Positions 6,796 through 15,073 of a stretch of DNA of 41,450 bases are shown one piece after another. The position numbers and the translations under genes are program-made. Numbering within the stretch: position 1 is the stretch's first letter; the number at the start of each line of letters is the position of its first letter. Source of the stretch: Pseudomonas sp. (GTDB lineage: Bacteria; Pseudomonadota; Gammaproteobacteria; Pseudomonadales; Pseudomonadaceae). Location: the NCBI RefSeq assembly GCF_030696055.1, contig NZ_JAUYNP010000152.1, positions 1 to 41,450 of the forward strand. The letters run 5' to 3'. The notes below the pieces were generated by a model. That model made no database searches. It was not told the DNA's origin and was given only the letters and a program-made list of their open reading frames with translations.

Positions 6796-7257
6796 TTAGC
6801 CGCGTACGCGCAGGGTCAGACCCTTGAGGAAGTTGCGCAGGAACTGATCGCCACAGGTGCGGTAGTTGCTGTGGCCGAACTTGCGAAACAGCGCGCTCAT
6901 CTCCGGTTTGGAGACCGGGCAGTCGACGCTGTTCATGATCGCGTGCATGTCGTCTTCCTTCAGTTCGAAGGCCACCCGCAGTTTCTTCAGCACCATATTG
7001 TTGGTCACCGGCAGCTCGAAGGGCTGGGCCGGGCGGCTGTCGTCCTTGCCGCGCTTGAAGTACACCAGGCCGTCGAGAGCATGGGCCATCAGCTCGTCGT
7101 CGCAGGGGCTGAAACCTTCTTCATCTTCCTTCTTCAGCAGGGCGCCGAGGTCGGCCAAGGCGACCTGCTTGCCGCTGAGCTGGATGATCTCGACCAGCTG
7201 CGCGTCGTTGACGTCGAGCATATAGCGCAGGCTGCGCAGTACATCGTTATTGAGCAT
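6796..7257 (-). CDS. yehS: DUF1456 family protein (YehS-like)
   Basis: A 153-residue cytosolic protein made of two similar DUF1456 modules: NNDVLRSLRYMLDVNDAQLVEII at the start and NNMVLKKLRVAFELKEDDMHAIM in the middle. Each is followed by a short Ser/Pro and Leu-rich part (LGALLKKEDEEGF; MSALFRKFGHSNYR). The architecture and length match E. coli YehS, whose function is unknown. The ATG at 7257 is used since AGGA precedes it and the protein then begins MLNNDVLRSLRYML as in the family; an upstream in-frame start at 7293 lacks support. It follows the pseudouridine-synthase-like gene by about 50 bases in reverse order and is transcribed in the same direction. Confidence 0.85.
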   Translation of the reverse strand: MLNNDVLRSLRYMLDVNDAQLVEIIQLSGKQVALADLGALLKKEDEEGFSPCDDELMAHALDGLVYFKRGKDDSRPAQPFELPVTNNMVLKKLRVAFELKEDDMHAIMNSVDCPVSKPEMSALFRKFGHSNYRTCGDQFLRNFLKGLTLRVRG

Positions 7258-7306
7258 GGGGGTGTCCTGAGAGGGGCTGACGCACAGAGGCATCAGCTGA
7301 AAAAAA

Positions 7307-8017
7307 TTAGAAGCGTTCTTTCGCCGCGAGGTAGCGCCATTGCCCCGGCTGAACCTTGGACATGGGCACGCCGCCGATGCGGATGCGCTTCATGCCCAGC
7401 ACCTTGAGGTCGACGCTGTTGCACATAAACACGATCTGCCCGGGCTGCGGGTTCTTCAAGGCGAAGCGCAGGCGGGTTTCGTTCTGCCAGCTGACCTTGC
7501 AGGGTGGCAGGGCCACGCCATTGAAGATCAGGCCGTGATTGAGGCGTTGCAGCTGGCTGGGGCTGAGGGTGCCGAGCACCTCGACCACATATTCCTGTTC
7601 CAGCTTGTTCAGGTCTTCCTTGAGCTTGCGTTCGATGCGCCAGTCCTGGGTCAGCACATGCAGGCCATCGGCCCCGGCTTGCAGGGGGATGCAGCTAGTG
7701 AGCCGGGCGAAATGGCTTTTCAGCGGGCGGATGCCCGAGCCGTCGTCCGGCCAATGGCTGGCCGGGCTGATGGACTCGATCGCGCGATCGGGATAGTGCC
7801 CGGCGGGCACGTGCAGCAGCAGGGTCACCGGCTCCACCGGGGTCAACACGGCATCCGGGAGCAGCTCGACGCGCTGCTCGCTAACCTTGAACTGCGGCTC
7901 TTCCACCACCACCCCATCGACCGTCACCCAGCCGCCTTCGATATACAACTCGGCCTCGCGGCGCGAGCAGCCGATCTCTTCGATCAGGCGTTTGGACAGG
8001 CGGATGGGGTCGGTCAT
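7307..8017 (-). CDS. RsuA/RluF-type pseudouridine synthase-like protein lacking the catalytic Asp
   Basis: A 236-residue protein with an N-terminal S4 RNA-binding domain (residues ~5-50: IRLSKRLIEEIGCSRREAEL, GGWVTVDG) and a pseudouridine-synthase fold resembling RluF (KLEQEYVVEV corresponds to the HEKEYLV strand of RluF). The family active-site motif GRLDxDTxGL aligns with IPLQAGADGL, so the catalytic Asp is replaced by Gln113 and the preceding Arg is also missing. It therefore probably binds RNA but may not isomerise uridine. Two ATGs (8029 and 8017) are possible and neither has a clear ribosome site; 8017 gives the usual S4 spacing. The frame runs open upstream through a copy of the 75-bp repeat, which is not part of the gene. 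Confidence 0.82.
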   Translation of the reverse strand: MTDPIRLSKRLIEEIGCSRREAELYIEGGWVTVDGVVVEEPQFKVSEQRVELLPDAVLTPVEPVTLLLHVPAGHYPDRAIESISPASHWPDDGSGIRPLKSHFARLTSCIPLQAGADGLHVLTQDWRIERKLKEDLNKLEQEYVVEVLGTLSPSQLQRLNHGLIFNGVALPPCKVSWQNETRLRFALKNPQPGQIVFMCNSVDLKVLGMKRIRIGGVPMSKVQPGQWRYLAAKERF

Positions 8018-8101
8018 AAAAGCAGTCATCGACAAAAAAAGGGCGACCATTGTAACTGGCCGGGGCGCCAGTGCGCGGATCATCGGGCGAACGGTGAGGA
8101 T

Positions 8102-8180
8102 AAAAAATGGCCAGGAGCCATTTTTAACGTCGCGTAGCGATGGCCAGAAGGGTGGCCGCCATGGATGGCAGGCCATAAAA
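8102..8180 (-). repeat. Solitary copy of the 75-bp repeat, inverted
   Basis: The reverse complement of this stretch matches the units of the array at 41063-41450: TTTATGGCCTGCCATCCATGG, then GGCCACCCT, CGACGTTAAAAA and a closing A-hairpin-T block. Its hairpin has perfect arms AAAAATGGC / GCCATTTTT, different in sequence from, but equally complementary to, those of the array units. It lies just upstream of the pseudouridine-synthase-like gene. Confidence 0.85.
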
Positions 8181-8182
8181 AA

Positions 8183-8198
8183 CCGCTCGGAAGAGCGG
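8183..8198 (-). terminator. Hairpin CCGCTC-GGAA-GAGCGG with T-run (minus strand)
   Basis: Six-bp stem with a GGAA loop. On the minus strand it is followed by TTTTTT. It is nearly a duplicate of the liv terminator at 8393-8410, and the two flank the palindromic repeat at 8212-8369, so it looks like a second, fail-safe terminator for the same operon or a by-product of a duplication. Confidence 0.6.
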
Positions 8199-8211
8199 CT
8201 TTTCCCAGGTC

Positions 8212-8369
8212 GTAGGCTGGGTTAGCCGCATGGGAAGTCCGGATCAAGCAGCCGGATTCGCTGCGGCGTAACCCAGCATAGCGCCAGCGGCATCAGCGCC
8301 ATGCTGGGTTACGCGTCGCTCGGAGCCCGCGTCGCCCGTACACCCGTAGGCGCCGCTAACCCAGCCTAC
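8212..8369. repeat. Intergenic palindrome, GTAGGCTGGGTTAG arms
   Basis: Fourteen-bp perfect inverted arms at 8212-8225 and 8356-8369, with internal TAACCCAGCAT / ATGCTGGGTTA arms around 8270-8312. Same family as the GTAGGGTGGGTTA elements; sits between two copies of the terminator hairpin. Confidence 0.75.
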
Positions 8370-8392
8370 AGGTTCTGCGCGCGGATAAAAAA

Positions 8393-8410
8393 ACCGCTCC
8401 GAAGAGCGGT
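8393..8410 (-). terminator. Rho-independent terminator of the liv operon
   Basis: ACCGCTC-CGAA-GAGCGGT stem-loop followed on the minus strand by a run of T residues (8386-8392), about 20 bases after the livF stop. Confidence 0.85.
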
Positions 8411-8430
8411 CTTTTCCAGCATGAGAGCGC

Positions 8431-9132
8431 TTAGCCCCCGAGGTAGGCGTCGCGCACCTTGGGATCGTTCAGCAGCTCCTGGCCGCTGCCCTGCATGACG
8501 ATCCGTCCGTTCTCCAGCACATAGCCGCGATCGGCCAGCTTGAGCGCCTGGTTGGCGTTCTGCTCGACCAGGAACACGGTCACGCCGTCCTTGCGCAGCT
8601 GCTCGATGATGTCGAAGATCTGCTGGATGATGATCGGTGCCAGGCCCAGCGACGGTTCGTCGAGCAGCAACAGCTTGGGCTTGCTCATCAGCGCGCGGCC
8701 GATGGCGAGCATCTGCTGTTCGCCGCCGGACATGGTCCCGGCGCGCTGCGCGAAGCGTTCCTTGAGGCGCGGGAACAGCTGCAGGACCTTGTCCAATTGC
8801 TGCTGAAAGTCGGCTTTCTCGGTGAAGAAGCCGCCCATCACCAGGTTCTCTTCCACCGTCAGGCGGGAGAATACCCGGCGGCCTTCCGGCACCACGGCAA
8901 TGCTCTTGCGCATGATGTCGCAGGATTCCTGGCCGATCAGTTCCTCGCCCTCGAAGCGGATGCTGCCGCTGGCGGCTTGCGGGCTGCCACACAGGGTCAT
9001 CAGCAGGGTCGACTTGCCGGCGCCGTTGGCGCCGATCAGGGTGACGATCTCGCCTTGGCGCACTTCGACGCTGACGCCATGCAGCGCCTGGATCTTGCCG
9101 TAGAAGGTGGAGACGTTATGGAAATGCAGCAT
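8431..9132 (-). CDS. livF: Branched-chain amino-acid ABC transporter ATP-binding protein LivF (BraG)
   Basis: One of the two cytoplasmic ATPases that power high-affinity uptake of leucine, isoleucine and valine (BraG in P. aeruginosa). It has 233 residues, the standard length. Walker A is GANGAGKST, the ABC signature is MSGGEQQM, Walker B is LLLLDEPSLGL, and the LivF-type C-terminus NDPKVRDAYLGG is present. ATG 9132 was chosen by homology and because it lies two bases after the livG stop (TAA 9137-9135); a longer frame running into livG is spurious. Last gene of the operon, followed by a terminator. Confidence 0.95.
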   Translation of the reverse strand: MLHFHNVSTFYGKIQALHGVSVEVRQGEIVTLIGANGAGKSTLLMTLCGSPQAASGSIRFEGEELIGQESCDIMRKSIAVVPEGRRVFSRLTVEENLVMGGFFTEKADFQQQLDKVLQLFPRLKERFAQRAGTMSGGEQQMLAIGRALMSKPKLLLLDEPSLGLAPIIIQQIFDIIEQLRKDGVTVFLVEQNANQALKLADRGYVLENGRIVMQGSGQELLNDPKVRDAYLGG

Positions 9133-9134
9133 GG

Positions 9135-9902
9135 TTACGCCTCCCCCAGATAGGCTTTGATCACGTCCGGGTTGGCGCGGATCTGCTCCGGTGTGCCGTC
9201 GGCCAGGGGCGTGCCCTGGTTGATCACATAGATATGGTCGGAAATGCTCATGACCAGCTTCATGTCGTGCTCGATCAGCAGCACGGTGACGTTGTGTTCG
9301 TCGCGCAGCATGCGGATCAGCGCCTTGAGGTCGTCGGTCTCGCGCGGGTTGAGGCCCGCGGCCGGTTCGTCGAGCATCAGGATGCTGGGCCGGGTCATCA
9401 TGCAGCGGGCGATTTCCAGGCGGCGTTGCTGACCATAGGCCAGGGTGCCGGCCGGGCGGTTGGCGAACTCGGTCAGGTTGACCCGCTCCAGCCAATGCGC
9501 GGCGTATTCCATGGCGTCGCGTTCGCTCTTGCGGAAGGCCGGGGTCTTCAGCAGGCCGGCGAGGAAGTTGGTGTTGAGGTGGCGATGCTGGGCTATCAGC
9601 AGGTTCTCCACCGCGGTCATGTCCTTGAACAGGCGCACGTTCTGGAAGGTGCGCACCACGCCTTTGCGGGCGATCTTGTGGCCGGGCAGGCCCTCGATCT
9701 GCTCGCCATTGAGGCGGATATTTCCGCTGGTGGGCTGATAGAAGCCGGTCAGGCAGTTGAATACCGTGGTCTTGCCGGCACCGTTAGGGCCGATCATCGA
9801 CACCACCTGTTTTTCCTTGACGCTCAGGCTCACCTCGTTGACGGCCAACAGGCCGCCGAAGCGCATGGAGAGCCCGCTTACTTCGAGAATCGGGCGGCTC
9901 AT
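9135..9902 (-). CDS. livG: Branched-chain amino-acid ABC transporter ATP-binding protein LivG (BraF)
   Basis: Second ATPase subunit of the LIV-I type importer, 255 residues. Walker A is GPNGAGKTT, the signature region is [14 protein letters not shown] (the LivG variant of LSGGQ), Walker B is [13 protein letters not shown], and the switch His lies in LLIEHDM. The ATG overlaps the livM stop as ATGA (9902-9899), which implies translational coupling. It works as a heterodimer with LivF beneath the LivH/LivM permeases. Confidence 0.95.
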   Translation of the reverse strand: MSRPILEVSGLSMRFGGLLAVNEVSLSVKEKQVVSMIGPNGAGKTTVFNCLTGFYQPTSGNIRLNGEQIEGLPGHKIARKGVVRTFQNVRLFKDMTAVENLLIAQHRHLNTNFLAGLLKTPAFRKSERDAMEYAAHWLERVNLTEFANRPAGTLAYGQQRRLEIARCMMTRPSILMLDEPAAGLNPRETDDLKALIRMLRDEHNVTVLLIEHDMKLVMSISDHIYVINQGTPLADGTPEQIRANPDVIKAYLGEA

Positions 9903-11167
9903 TGGTGCAACTCCAGGTGGGGGCGCTGCATGGGCAAGAGGCCCTGCGGACGCCAGATCATCATCAGCACCAACACCGCGCCGAAGATCAGCATGCGGTA
10001 TTCCTGCAGATCGCGGCCGATCTCCGGCAGCAGGATCATCACCACCGCCGCGAGTATCACCCCCAGCTGCGAGCCCATGCCCCCCAAAACGACTATGGCG
10101 AGGATGGTCGCCGACTCGATAAAGGTGAAGGACTCGGGGGTGACCAGGCCCTGGCGCGCGGCGAAGAAGCTGCCGGCGAAACCGGCGAAGCAGGCGCCGA
10201 GGGTGAAGGCCGAGAGCTTGATCAGGGTCGGGTTGAGGCCCAGCGCGCGACAGGCGATTTCGTCCTCGCGCAGGGCTTCCCAGGCGCGGCCCAGCGGCAT
10301 GCGCAGCAGGCGGTTGATCACGAACAGGGCGAACAGCGATAACAACAGGGCCACCAGATAGAGGAAGATCACCTTGTTGATCGAGTTGTAGGCGATGCCG
10401 AAATACTCATGGAAGGTCTGCATGCCTTCGGCGGCCTTGCGCTCGAAGCTGAGGCCGAACAGGCTCGGCTTGTCGATATTGCTGATGCCGTTGGGGCCGC
10501 CGGTCAGCCAGGTCATGTTGCGCAGCAGGATGCGGATGATCTCGCCGAAACCCAGGGTGACGATGGCCAGATAATCCCCGCGCAGGCGCAGCACCGGGAA
10601 ACCCAGGATAAAGCCGAAGAAGGCGGCCATGGCTCCGGCGATCGGCAGGCAGACCCAGAAGCCCAGGCCATAGTAGTGCGACAGCAGGGCGTAGCTGTAG
10701 GCGCCGACCGCATAGAAGCCGACGTAACCCAGGTCCAGCAGACCGGCCAGACCGACTACGATATTCAGGCCGAGGCCGAGCAGCACGTAGATCAGGATCA
10801 GGGTGGCGATATCCACCGCTCCGCGCGAGCCGAAGAACGGCCAGGCCAGGGCAAGCAGGATCAGACCGAGCACGACCCAGCGCTGGGTCGAGGGCAGGGT
10901 CAGGAAGTCGCTGGCCTTGCTCGGTACGCTCGGCAGGCTCGGTACGGCGGCCCAGGTGGCGCCGATACGTTCGCGCAGCAGTTGCCAGGCGAACATGGCG
11001 ATGGCGCAAGCGGCGACGGCCCACAGGGTGGCGGCATCCGCCCCCTGTACCTGCAGGCCGACACCGACCACGCTGAGTTTCAGGCCGAGGATAGGGTAGG
11101 CCACGGCCAGCACCAGCAGGGCGCTGAAGAACGCGGTTCTGAGGTTTTTCGTGATTGCGCTAGTCAT
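9899..11167 (-). CDS. livM: Branched-chain amino-acid ABC transporter permease LivM (BraE)
   Basis: A 422-residue inner-membrane permease. It has the extra N-terminal helices characteristic of LivM/BraE compared with LivH, then the conserved LIV permease core ([43 protein letters not shown] and the EAA-like loop [20 protein letters not shown]). The ATG at 11167 overlaps the livH stop as ATGA, and the gene overlaps livG at its 3' end in the same way. With LivH it forms the transmembrane channel. Confidence 0.95.
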   Translation of the reverse strand: MTSAITKNLRTAFFSALLVLAVAYPILGLKLSVVGVGLQVQGADAATLWAVAACAIAMFAWQLLRERIGATWAAVPSLPSVPSKASDFLTLPSTQRWVVLGLILLALAWPFFGSRGAVDIATLILIYVLLGLGLNIVVGLAGLLDLGYVGFYAVGAYSYALLSHYYGLGFWVCLPIAGAMAAFFGFILGFPVLRLRGDYLAIVTLGFGEIIRILLRNMTWLTGGPNGISNIDKPSLFGLSFERKAAEGMQTFHEYFGIAYNSINKVIFLYLVALLLSLFALFVINRLLRMPLGRAWEALREDEIACRALGLNPTLIKLSAFTLGACFAGFAGSFFAARQGLVTPESFTFIESATILAIVVLGGMGSQLGVILAAVVMILLPEIGRDLQEYRMLIFGAVLVLMMIWRPQGLLPMQRPHLELHQ

Positions 11168-12087
11168 ACCTTCTCCACCTCCGGACGACCGAGAATGCCG
11201 GTCGGACGGAACAACAACACCAGGACCAGCAGGGCGAAGGCCACCACGTCCTTGTACTGATCACCAAACACGTCGGCGCCGAAGGCTTCGGCCACGCCGA
11301 GTACCAGGCCGCCGAGCATGGCGCCGGGGATGCTGCCGATACCGCCCAGTACCGCGGCGGTGAAGGCCTTGATCCCGGCGAGGAAGCCCAGGTTCGGGTT
11401 GATCACGCCGTATTGCAGGCCCAGCAGCACCGCGGCCACGGCGGCCAGGGTGGCGCCGATGACGAAGGTCAGGGCGATGATGCTGTTGGTATTGATGCCC
11501 AGCAGGTTGGCCATCTTGATGTCTTCGGCGCAGGCGCGGCAGGCACGGCCCAGGCGCGAGCGGGAGATAAACCAGGTCAGGCCGAGCATCACCAGGAAGG
11601 TGACGACGAAGATCAGCACCTGGATATAGGAGATGGTGACGTTGTGGATGGCGCTGTCGCCGAAGACGAAATTGCCGGGGATCAGGTTGGGGATCGCCTT
11701 GTCCTTGGAGTCCTGGGTCAGCAGCACTTCGTTTTGCAGGAAGATCGACATGCCGATCGCCGAGATCAGCGGGATCAGCCGGTTGCTGCCGCGCAACGGG
11801 CGATAGGCGACCCGTTCGATGCTGTAACCGTAAGCGCTGCAGACTATGATGCTGGCGGCGAAGGCCGCGAAGATCATCAGGGGTAGGCTGTCCAGACCGA
11901 GCATGGACAGCCCGGCGATCACGATGAAGGCTACGTACGAGCCAAGCATGTAGACCTCGCCATGGGCGAAGTTGATCATGCCGATGATGCCATAGACCAT
12001 GGTGTAGCCAATGGCAATCAGGGCATAGGTGCTGCCAACGGTCAGACCGTTAACCAGCTGTTGCAGGTAGTGATAAAGATCAGGCAT
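11164..12087 (-). CDS. livH: Branched-chain amino-acid ABC transporter permease LivH (BraD)
   Basis: A 307-residue inner-membrane permease, the standard LivH/BraD length. Visible family blocks are [35 protein letters not shown] at the N-terminus (given here as one recognisable region, residues ~8-43), the EAA-like loop [20 protein letters not shown] and [20 protein letters not shown] near the C-terminus. It follows livK after a 124-base gap that contains a terminator hairpin, so it is probably expressed by read-through at a lower level than the binding protein. Confidence 0.94.
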   Translation of the reverse strand: MPDLYHYLQQLVNGLTVGSTYALIAIGYTMVYGIIGMINFAHGEVYMLGSYVAFIVIAGLSMLGLDSLPLMIFAAFAASIIVCSAYGYSIERVAYRPLRGSNRLIPLISAIGMSIFLQNEVLLTQDSKDKAIPNLIPGNFVFGDSAIHNVTISYIQVLIFVVTFLVMLGLTWFISRSRLGRACRACAEDIKMANLLGINTNSIIALTFVIGATLAAVAAVLLGLQYGVINPNLGFLAGIKAFTAAVLGGIGSIPGAMLGGLVLGVAEAFGADVFGDQYKDVVAFALLVLVLLFRPTGILGRPEVEKV

Positions 12088-12159
12088 TGCCTAACTCCTG
12101 GGTTGTCACGCAAGGCAGCGCTTGTGGCGCAGCATGCAACCGGAATTCTTCTAATAAAC

Positions 12160-12187
12160 AAAGCCCACTGCCTGGGCAGTGGGCTTT
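12160..12187 (-). terminator. Attenuating terminator between livK and livH
   Basis: Eleven-bp perfect stem AAAGCCCACTG / CAGTGGGCTTT with a six-base loop, followed on the minus strand by TTTGTTTATT. It lies 24 bases after the livK stop and before the permease genes. Partial termination here would give more binding protein than membrane subunits, a common arrangement in ABC importers (inference). Confidence 0.85.
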
Positions 12188-12211
12188 GGGTTCAGACGTG
12201 ACGCACGCTTT

Positions 12212-13339
12212 TTAGTTAGTCGCGGCTTCGGTTTTGCTGCCGTCCTGGTGCCATTCGTAGACCACGAAGCTGAAGTCCTTCAGATCGCCCTTCTCGTCGA
12301 AGGCCAGGCTACCAGTCGGGGTCTCGAAGCTGTTGGCGCGCAGCGCTTCGGCGACCTTGGCGGTATCTGTGCTGCCGGCTTTGGTGATGCCGTCGGCAAT
12401 CACTTGCACGGCGGCGTAGGCCGGGAACACGAAGGGGCCGCTCGGGTCTTCGTTCTTCGCCTTGAAGGCTGCGACCAGCGCCTGGTTCTTCGGATCCTGG
12501 TCGAAGGACTTCGGCAGGGTCACCAGCAGGCCTTCGGAAGCCGGGCCGGCGATGGCGGAGATCTCCTTGTTACCCACGCCTTCCGGACCCATGAACTTGA
12601 CGTTCAGGCCTTTTTCCTTGGTCTGGCGCAGCAGCAGGCCGAGTTCCGGGTGATAGCCGCCGTAGTAGACGAAGTCCACGCCGGCCTGCTTGATCTTGGC
12701 GATGATGGTGGAGAAGTCCTTGTCGCCGGCGTTGATGCCTTCGAACAGGGCAACCTTGGTGCCTTTGCCTTCCAGGGTCTGCTTGACCGCGGTGGCGATG
12801 CCTTCGCCGTATTGCTGCTTGTCGTGGAGCACGGCAACGGTCTTCGGCTTGATGTGGTCGGCGATGAAGTTGCCGGCGGTCGGGCCTTGCAGGCTGTCCA
12901 GGCCGATAGTGCGGAACACCAACTGGTAGCCGCGGGCGGTGATGTCCGGGCTGGTGGAGGCCGGGCTGATCATCAGGATGCCTTCGTCTTCGTAAATGTC
13001 GGACGCCGGCTGAGTGGAGCTGGAGCAGAGGTGGCCGATCACGAATTTGACTTCGTCGTTGACTATCTTGTTGGCCACGGCCACGGCTTGTTTCGGGTCG
13101 CAGGCATCATCGTAGACCACGCCTTCGAGCTGAGCGCCGTTCACCCCACCGGCCTTGTTGATCTGCTCGATGGCCATCTTGGCGCCCACGAATTGCATCT
13201 CGCCGTATTGCGCGACGGCGCCGGTAACCGGGCCGGCCATGGCAATCTTGATGGTGTCGGCGGCCATGGAATAGCTGGCGGCTCCAGCCAGAGCCATGGC
13301 GGCAAACAGTTTGGAAATCTGCTTAGTAGCCTTGTTCAT
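12212..13339 (-). CDS. braC: Branched-chain amino-acid periplasmic binding protein (LivK/BraC)
   Basis: A 375-residue periplasmic Leu/Ile/Val binding protein. A signal peptide (KATKQISKLFAAMALAGAAS, then YSMA) is cleaved near Ala26, leaving ADTIKIAMAGPVTGAVAQYG, the typical mature start. LIV-family blocks are visible: KAGGVNGAQLEGVVYDDACDP, HLCSSSTQPASDIYEDEGI and PAYAAVQVI. TGGAG precedes the ATG. First gene of the liv operon; in P. aeruginosa BraC also binds alanine and threonine (known for the family). The operon order K-H-M-G-F is the canonical one. Confidence 0.95.
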   Translation of the reverse strand: MNKATKQISKLFAAMALAGAASYSMAADTIKIAMAGPVTGAVAQYGEMQFVGAKMAIEQINKAGGVNGAQLEGVVYDDACDPKQAVAVANKIVNDEVKFVIGHLCSSSTQPASDIYEDEGILMISPASTSPDITARGYQLVFRTIGLDSLQGPTAGNFIADHIKPKTVAVLHDKQQYGEGIATAVKQTLEGKGTKVALFEGINAGDKDFSTIIAKIKQAGVDFVYYGGYHPELGLLLRQTKEKGLNVKFMGPEGVGNKEISAIAGPASEGLLVTLPKSFDQDPKNQALVAAFKAKNEDPSGPFVFPAYAAVQVIADGITKAGSTDTAKVAEALRANSFETPTGSLAFDEKGDLKDFSFVVYEWHQDGSKTEAATN

Positions 13340-13645
13340 AGTGCTCCACTCTTATTTGATTTTAGTTGTTGTAGTTCTGGTGGCCTAGGCTGCAGAACCG
13401 GGTTGTTCCCCGGTCATCCCCCCGGCAACTGTACCGACGCAGTGTAGAGCGCAGCTTTGCGCCTTGAAAAGCCGCTTGCTGGGGGCAAAACCTCAGGGTG
13501 TCGCTTTAATGCAATAAACGTATAGAAAAACGGCGTGTCTTGCGCGCAGCGGCCAGCGTCGCGAATTTGCCTGCTGACTGGCTGACGCTATCATGGCGGC
13601 CGATTTGTACCGATCTGCAATCGGGCCATCCACATAGGACAATCC
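13340..13645. other. Divergent intergenic region between livK and the DUF2288 gene
   Basis: About 306 bases that must contain the livK promoter (minus) and that of the DUF2288 gene (plus). A CCGGGTTGTTCCCCGG near-palindrome occurs at about 13398-13413 and could form a leader hairpin in the livK transcript. No convincing sigma-70 or sigma-54 motif or known operator could be assigned by eye, and no gene was seen. Confidence 0.5.
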
Positions 13646-13975
13646 ATGTCTGAGTTATCCATGACTGAACCTAGCACCCTCTATGCCAAGCTGCTTGGAG
13701 AAACTGCACCCATTAGCTGGCAAGAGCTGCAACCTTTCTTCGCCCGTGGCGCCTTGCTGCTGGTCGAGGGCACGCAAGACCTGATCGCGGTGGCGCAGGC
13801 CGTGGCGCAGAATGATCAGGCCAAGGTCGCGGCCTGGCTGGCGGGCGGCCAGTTGAGCAAGGTCGACGATAGCCGTGCCGAGGATCTGCTCAGCCGTGAC
13901 CCACAGCTGTGGGCGGTGGTGGTGGCACCCTGGGTGCTGGTGCAGGAACGCACGACTGCTCCCGTCCTGCACTGA
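13646..13975 (+). CDS. DUF2288 family protein
   Basis: A 109-residue cytosolic protein of the DUF2288 family, which has no known function. The pattern LYAKLLGETAPISWQELQPFFARGALLLV followed (residues ~12-40 described as one region) by a helical part and the closing AVVVAPWVLVQER is typical. AGGA lies six bases before the ATG at 13646. A second ATG at codon 6 is possible. In P. aeruginosa the same gene sits divergent from braC, so the arrangement is conserved; this suggests nothing certain about its role. Followed by the DUF5064 gene after 75 bases on the same strand. Confidence 0.82.
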   Translation: MSELSMTEPSTLYAKLLGETAPISWQELQPFFARGALLLVEGTQDLIAVAQAVAQNDQAKVAAWLAGGQLSKVDDSRAEDLLSRDPQLWAVVVAPWVLVQERTTAPVLH

Positions 13976-14050
13976 CAGCAGGCCGAACTGATCCTGCAGC
14001 CGCGGGCATAAGGGTTATGCTGAGAGTCACTTAGCCAGTGGAGAGCGACC

Positions 14051-14419
14051 ATGTTCGAGCCAGGACACCTGCATCGCGCCAACTCTTTTGCCAGCGCCGG
14101 CCAACCGGTATTCAGCATCGATCTCTACTACGAGGTGCGCCACGACCCGGCCGAGGGGCCCATGCTGCATATGCGCATGCAGGGCGAGGTGGCGGGTAAG
14201 GCTTTCGAAGAGGCGTTTGAGCTGCATCGCGACACCGCCTGCAACTTCGCCAGCGTGGCCAGTCGCCTGGCGCAAAAGCACGGCTTGCCGAGTGGCAACA
14301 ACCTGATCATGCGCAGCCACCATGAGTACGACCTGATGTTCGAGGATATTCGCGCCAAGTTGGGCACCCACAGCGGCGACCCGGTCAATCTCGATCATCT
14401 GGAAAAAGATGGCTTGTAG
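14051..14419 (+). CDS. DUF5064 family protein
   Basis: A 122-residue protein recognisable as the Pseudomonas-specific DUF5064 family: it begins MFEPGHLHRANS, and has an antiparallel beta pattern (FSIDLYYEVRHD, MLHMRMQGEVAG) followed by a helical C-terminal half with SVASRLAQKHGLP. Function is unknown. A GGAGAG site precedes the ATG at 14051. It may be co-transcribed with DUF2288. A dispersed repeat (copy C) begins 36 bases after its stop. Confidence 0.8.
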   Translation: MFEPGHLHRANSFASAGQPVFSIDLYYEVRHDPAEGPMLHMRMQGEVAGKAFEEAFELHRDTACNFASVASRLAQKHGLPSGNNLIMRSHHEYDLMFEDIRAKLGTHSGDPVNLDHLEKDGL

Positions 14420-14455
14420 GAGGGGGGCATGCAGGTGAAACCCAGCACGGGTTAG

Positions 14456-14693
14456 CAGGCCGTTGAAAAACTACCTGCGTTGCCTCTTTTGATAAAAGAA
14501 AGGGGCGTTAAAAACAGGCTCGGAAAGCCCTTTTGGGCTAACGCGCTTTAGCGCGACCCGAAGGGCGAGTGAAACGACTAATGCTCATTTACAACACGTA
14601 AACTGCGCTTCCTCGCCTGTTTTGACCAGCCGAAGGCTGTTACTAACGTAGCGCCTTGTCTCGGCTGCCTCGCCTACGTTGTTCAACGGCCTG
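14456..14693 (+). repeat. Dispersed element with terminal inverted repeats, copy C
   Basis: A 238-bp copy in the opposite orientation to copies A and B on the map, bounded by CAGGCCGTTGAA and TTCAACGGCCTG (perfect inverted ends). Internal parts match the reverse complement of copy A: GCGTTAAAAACAGG, CTAACGCGCTTTAGCGCG, ATGCTCATTTAC and ACCAGCCGAAGGCTGTTACT. The terminal arms differ from copy A yet remain complementary to one another. Because the DUF5064 gene is on the plus strand, the element is read in the same sense by its upstream gene as copies A and B are by theirs. Confidence 0.8.
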
Positions 14694-15073
14694 TTAGCGG
14701 TAGTCTCACTCCCCTCCGAGTTGCTGCCCCGTCCCAGGTGCTTAATCGGTGCCTGCAGTGGATGGCAATGTTTGGCCATCAAGCCCCCCGACCTTTGCAC
14801 CACGGCGTAGCCCCGCCGCCTATCTATGGCCGCGCAAAACAGCTGCTTCAGCTTTGCCCAGTAGGTGGAAAATTAACGCCGAGAAGGAACTTGGAGGTTG
14901 TTTTCGAGGGTCGAACTCTACAGCAGCCTATGGGATTTCCCTGTCTAAAGTGCGGGAAGTCTTGAGGCCTGTCTGAACACGCTTCCCCTAGGGGCTGTTG
15001 ACGTTTCGTCGCGGCCACGTTGGGCTGTCGCCGGCTGCGGTTGTCGGCGCTGCCCGCCACGAGGAGAGCAGGC
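14694..15073. other. Intergenic stretch before the AsmA gene
   Basis: About 380 bases with no recognisable gene. Short frames exist on both strands but have no ribosome sites or family features. A copy of the short repeat found at 3591-3607 lies at 14992-15008 (GGGCTGTTGACGTTTCG). The AsmA promoter was not identified by eye. Confidence 0.4.

Noticed and set aside
12179..13447. 422-codon plus-strand open frame over livK
   Set aside because: Antisense to braC/livK and running out past its promoter; no recognisable domain.
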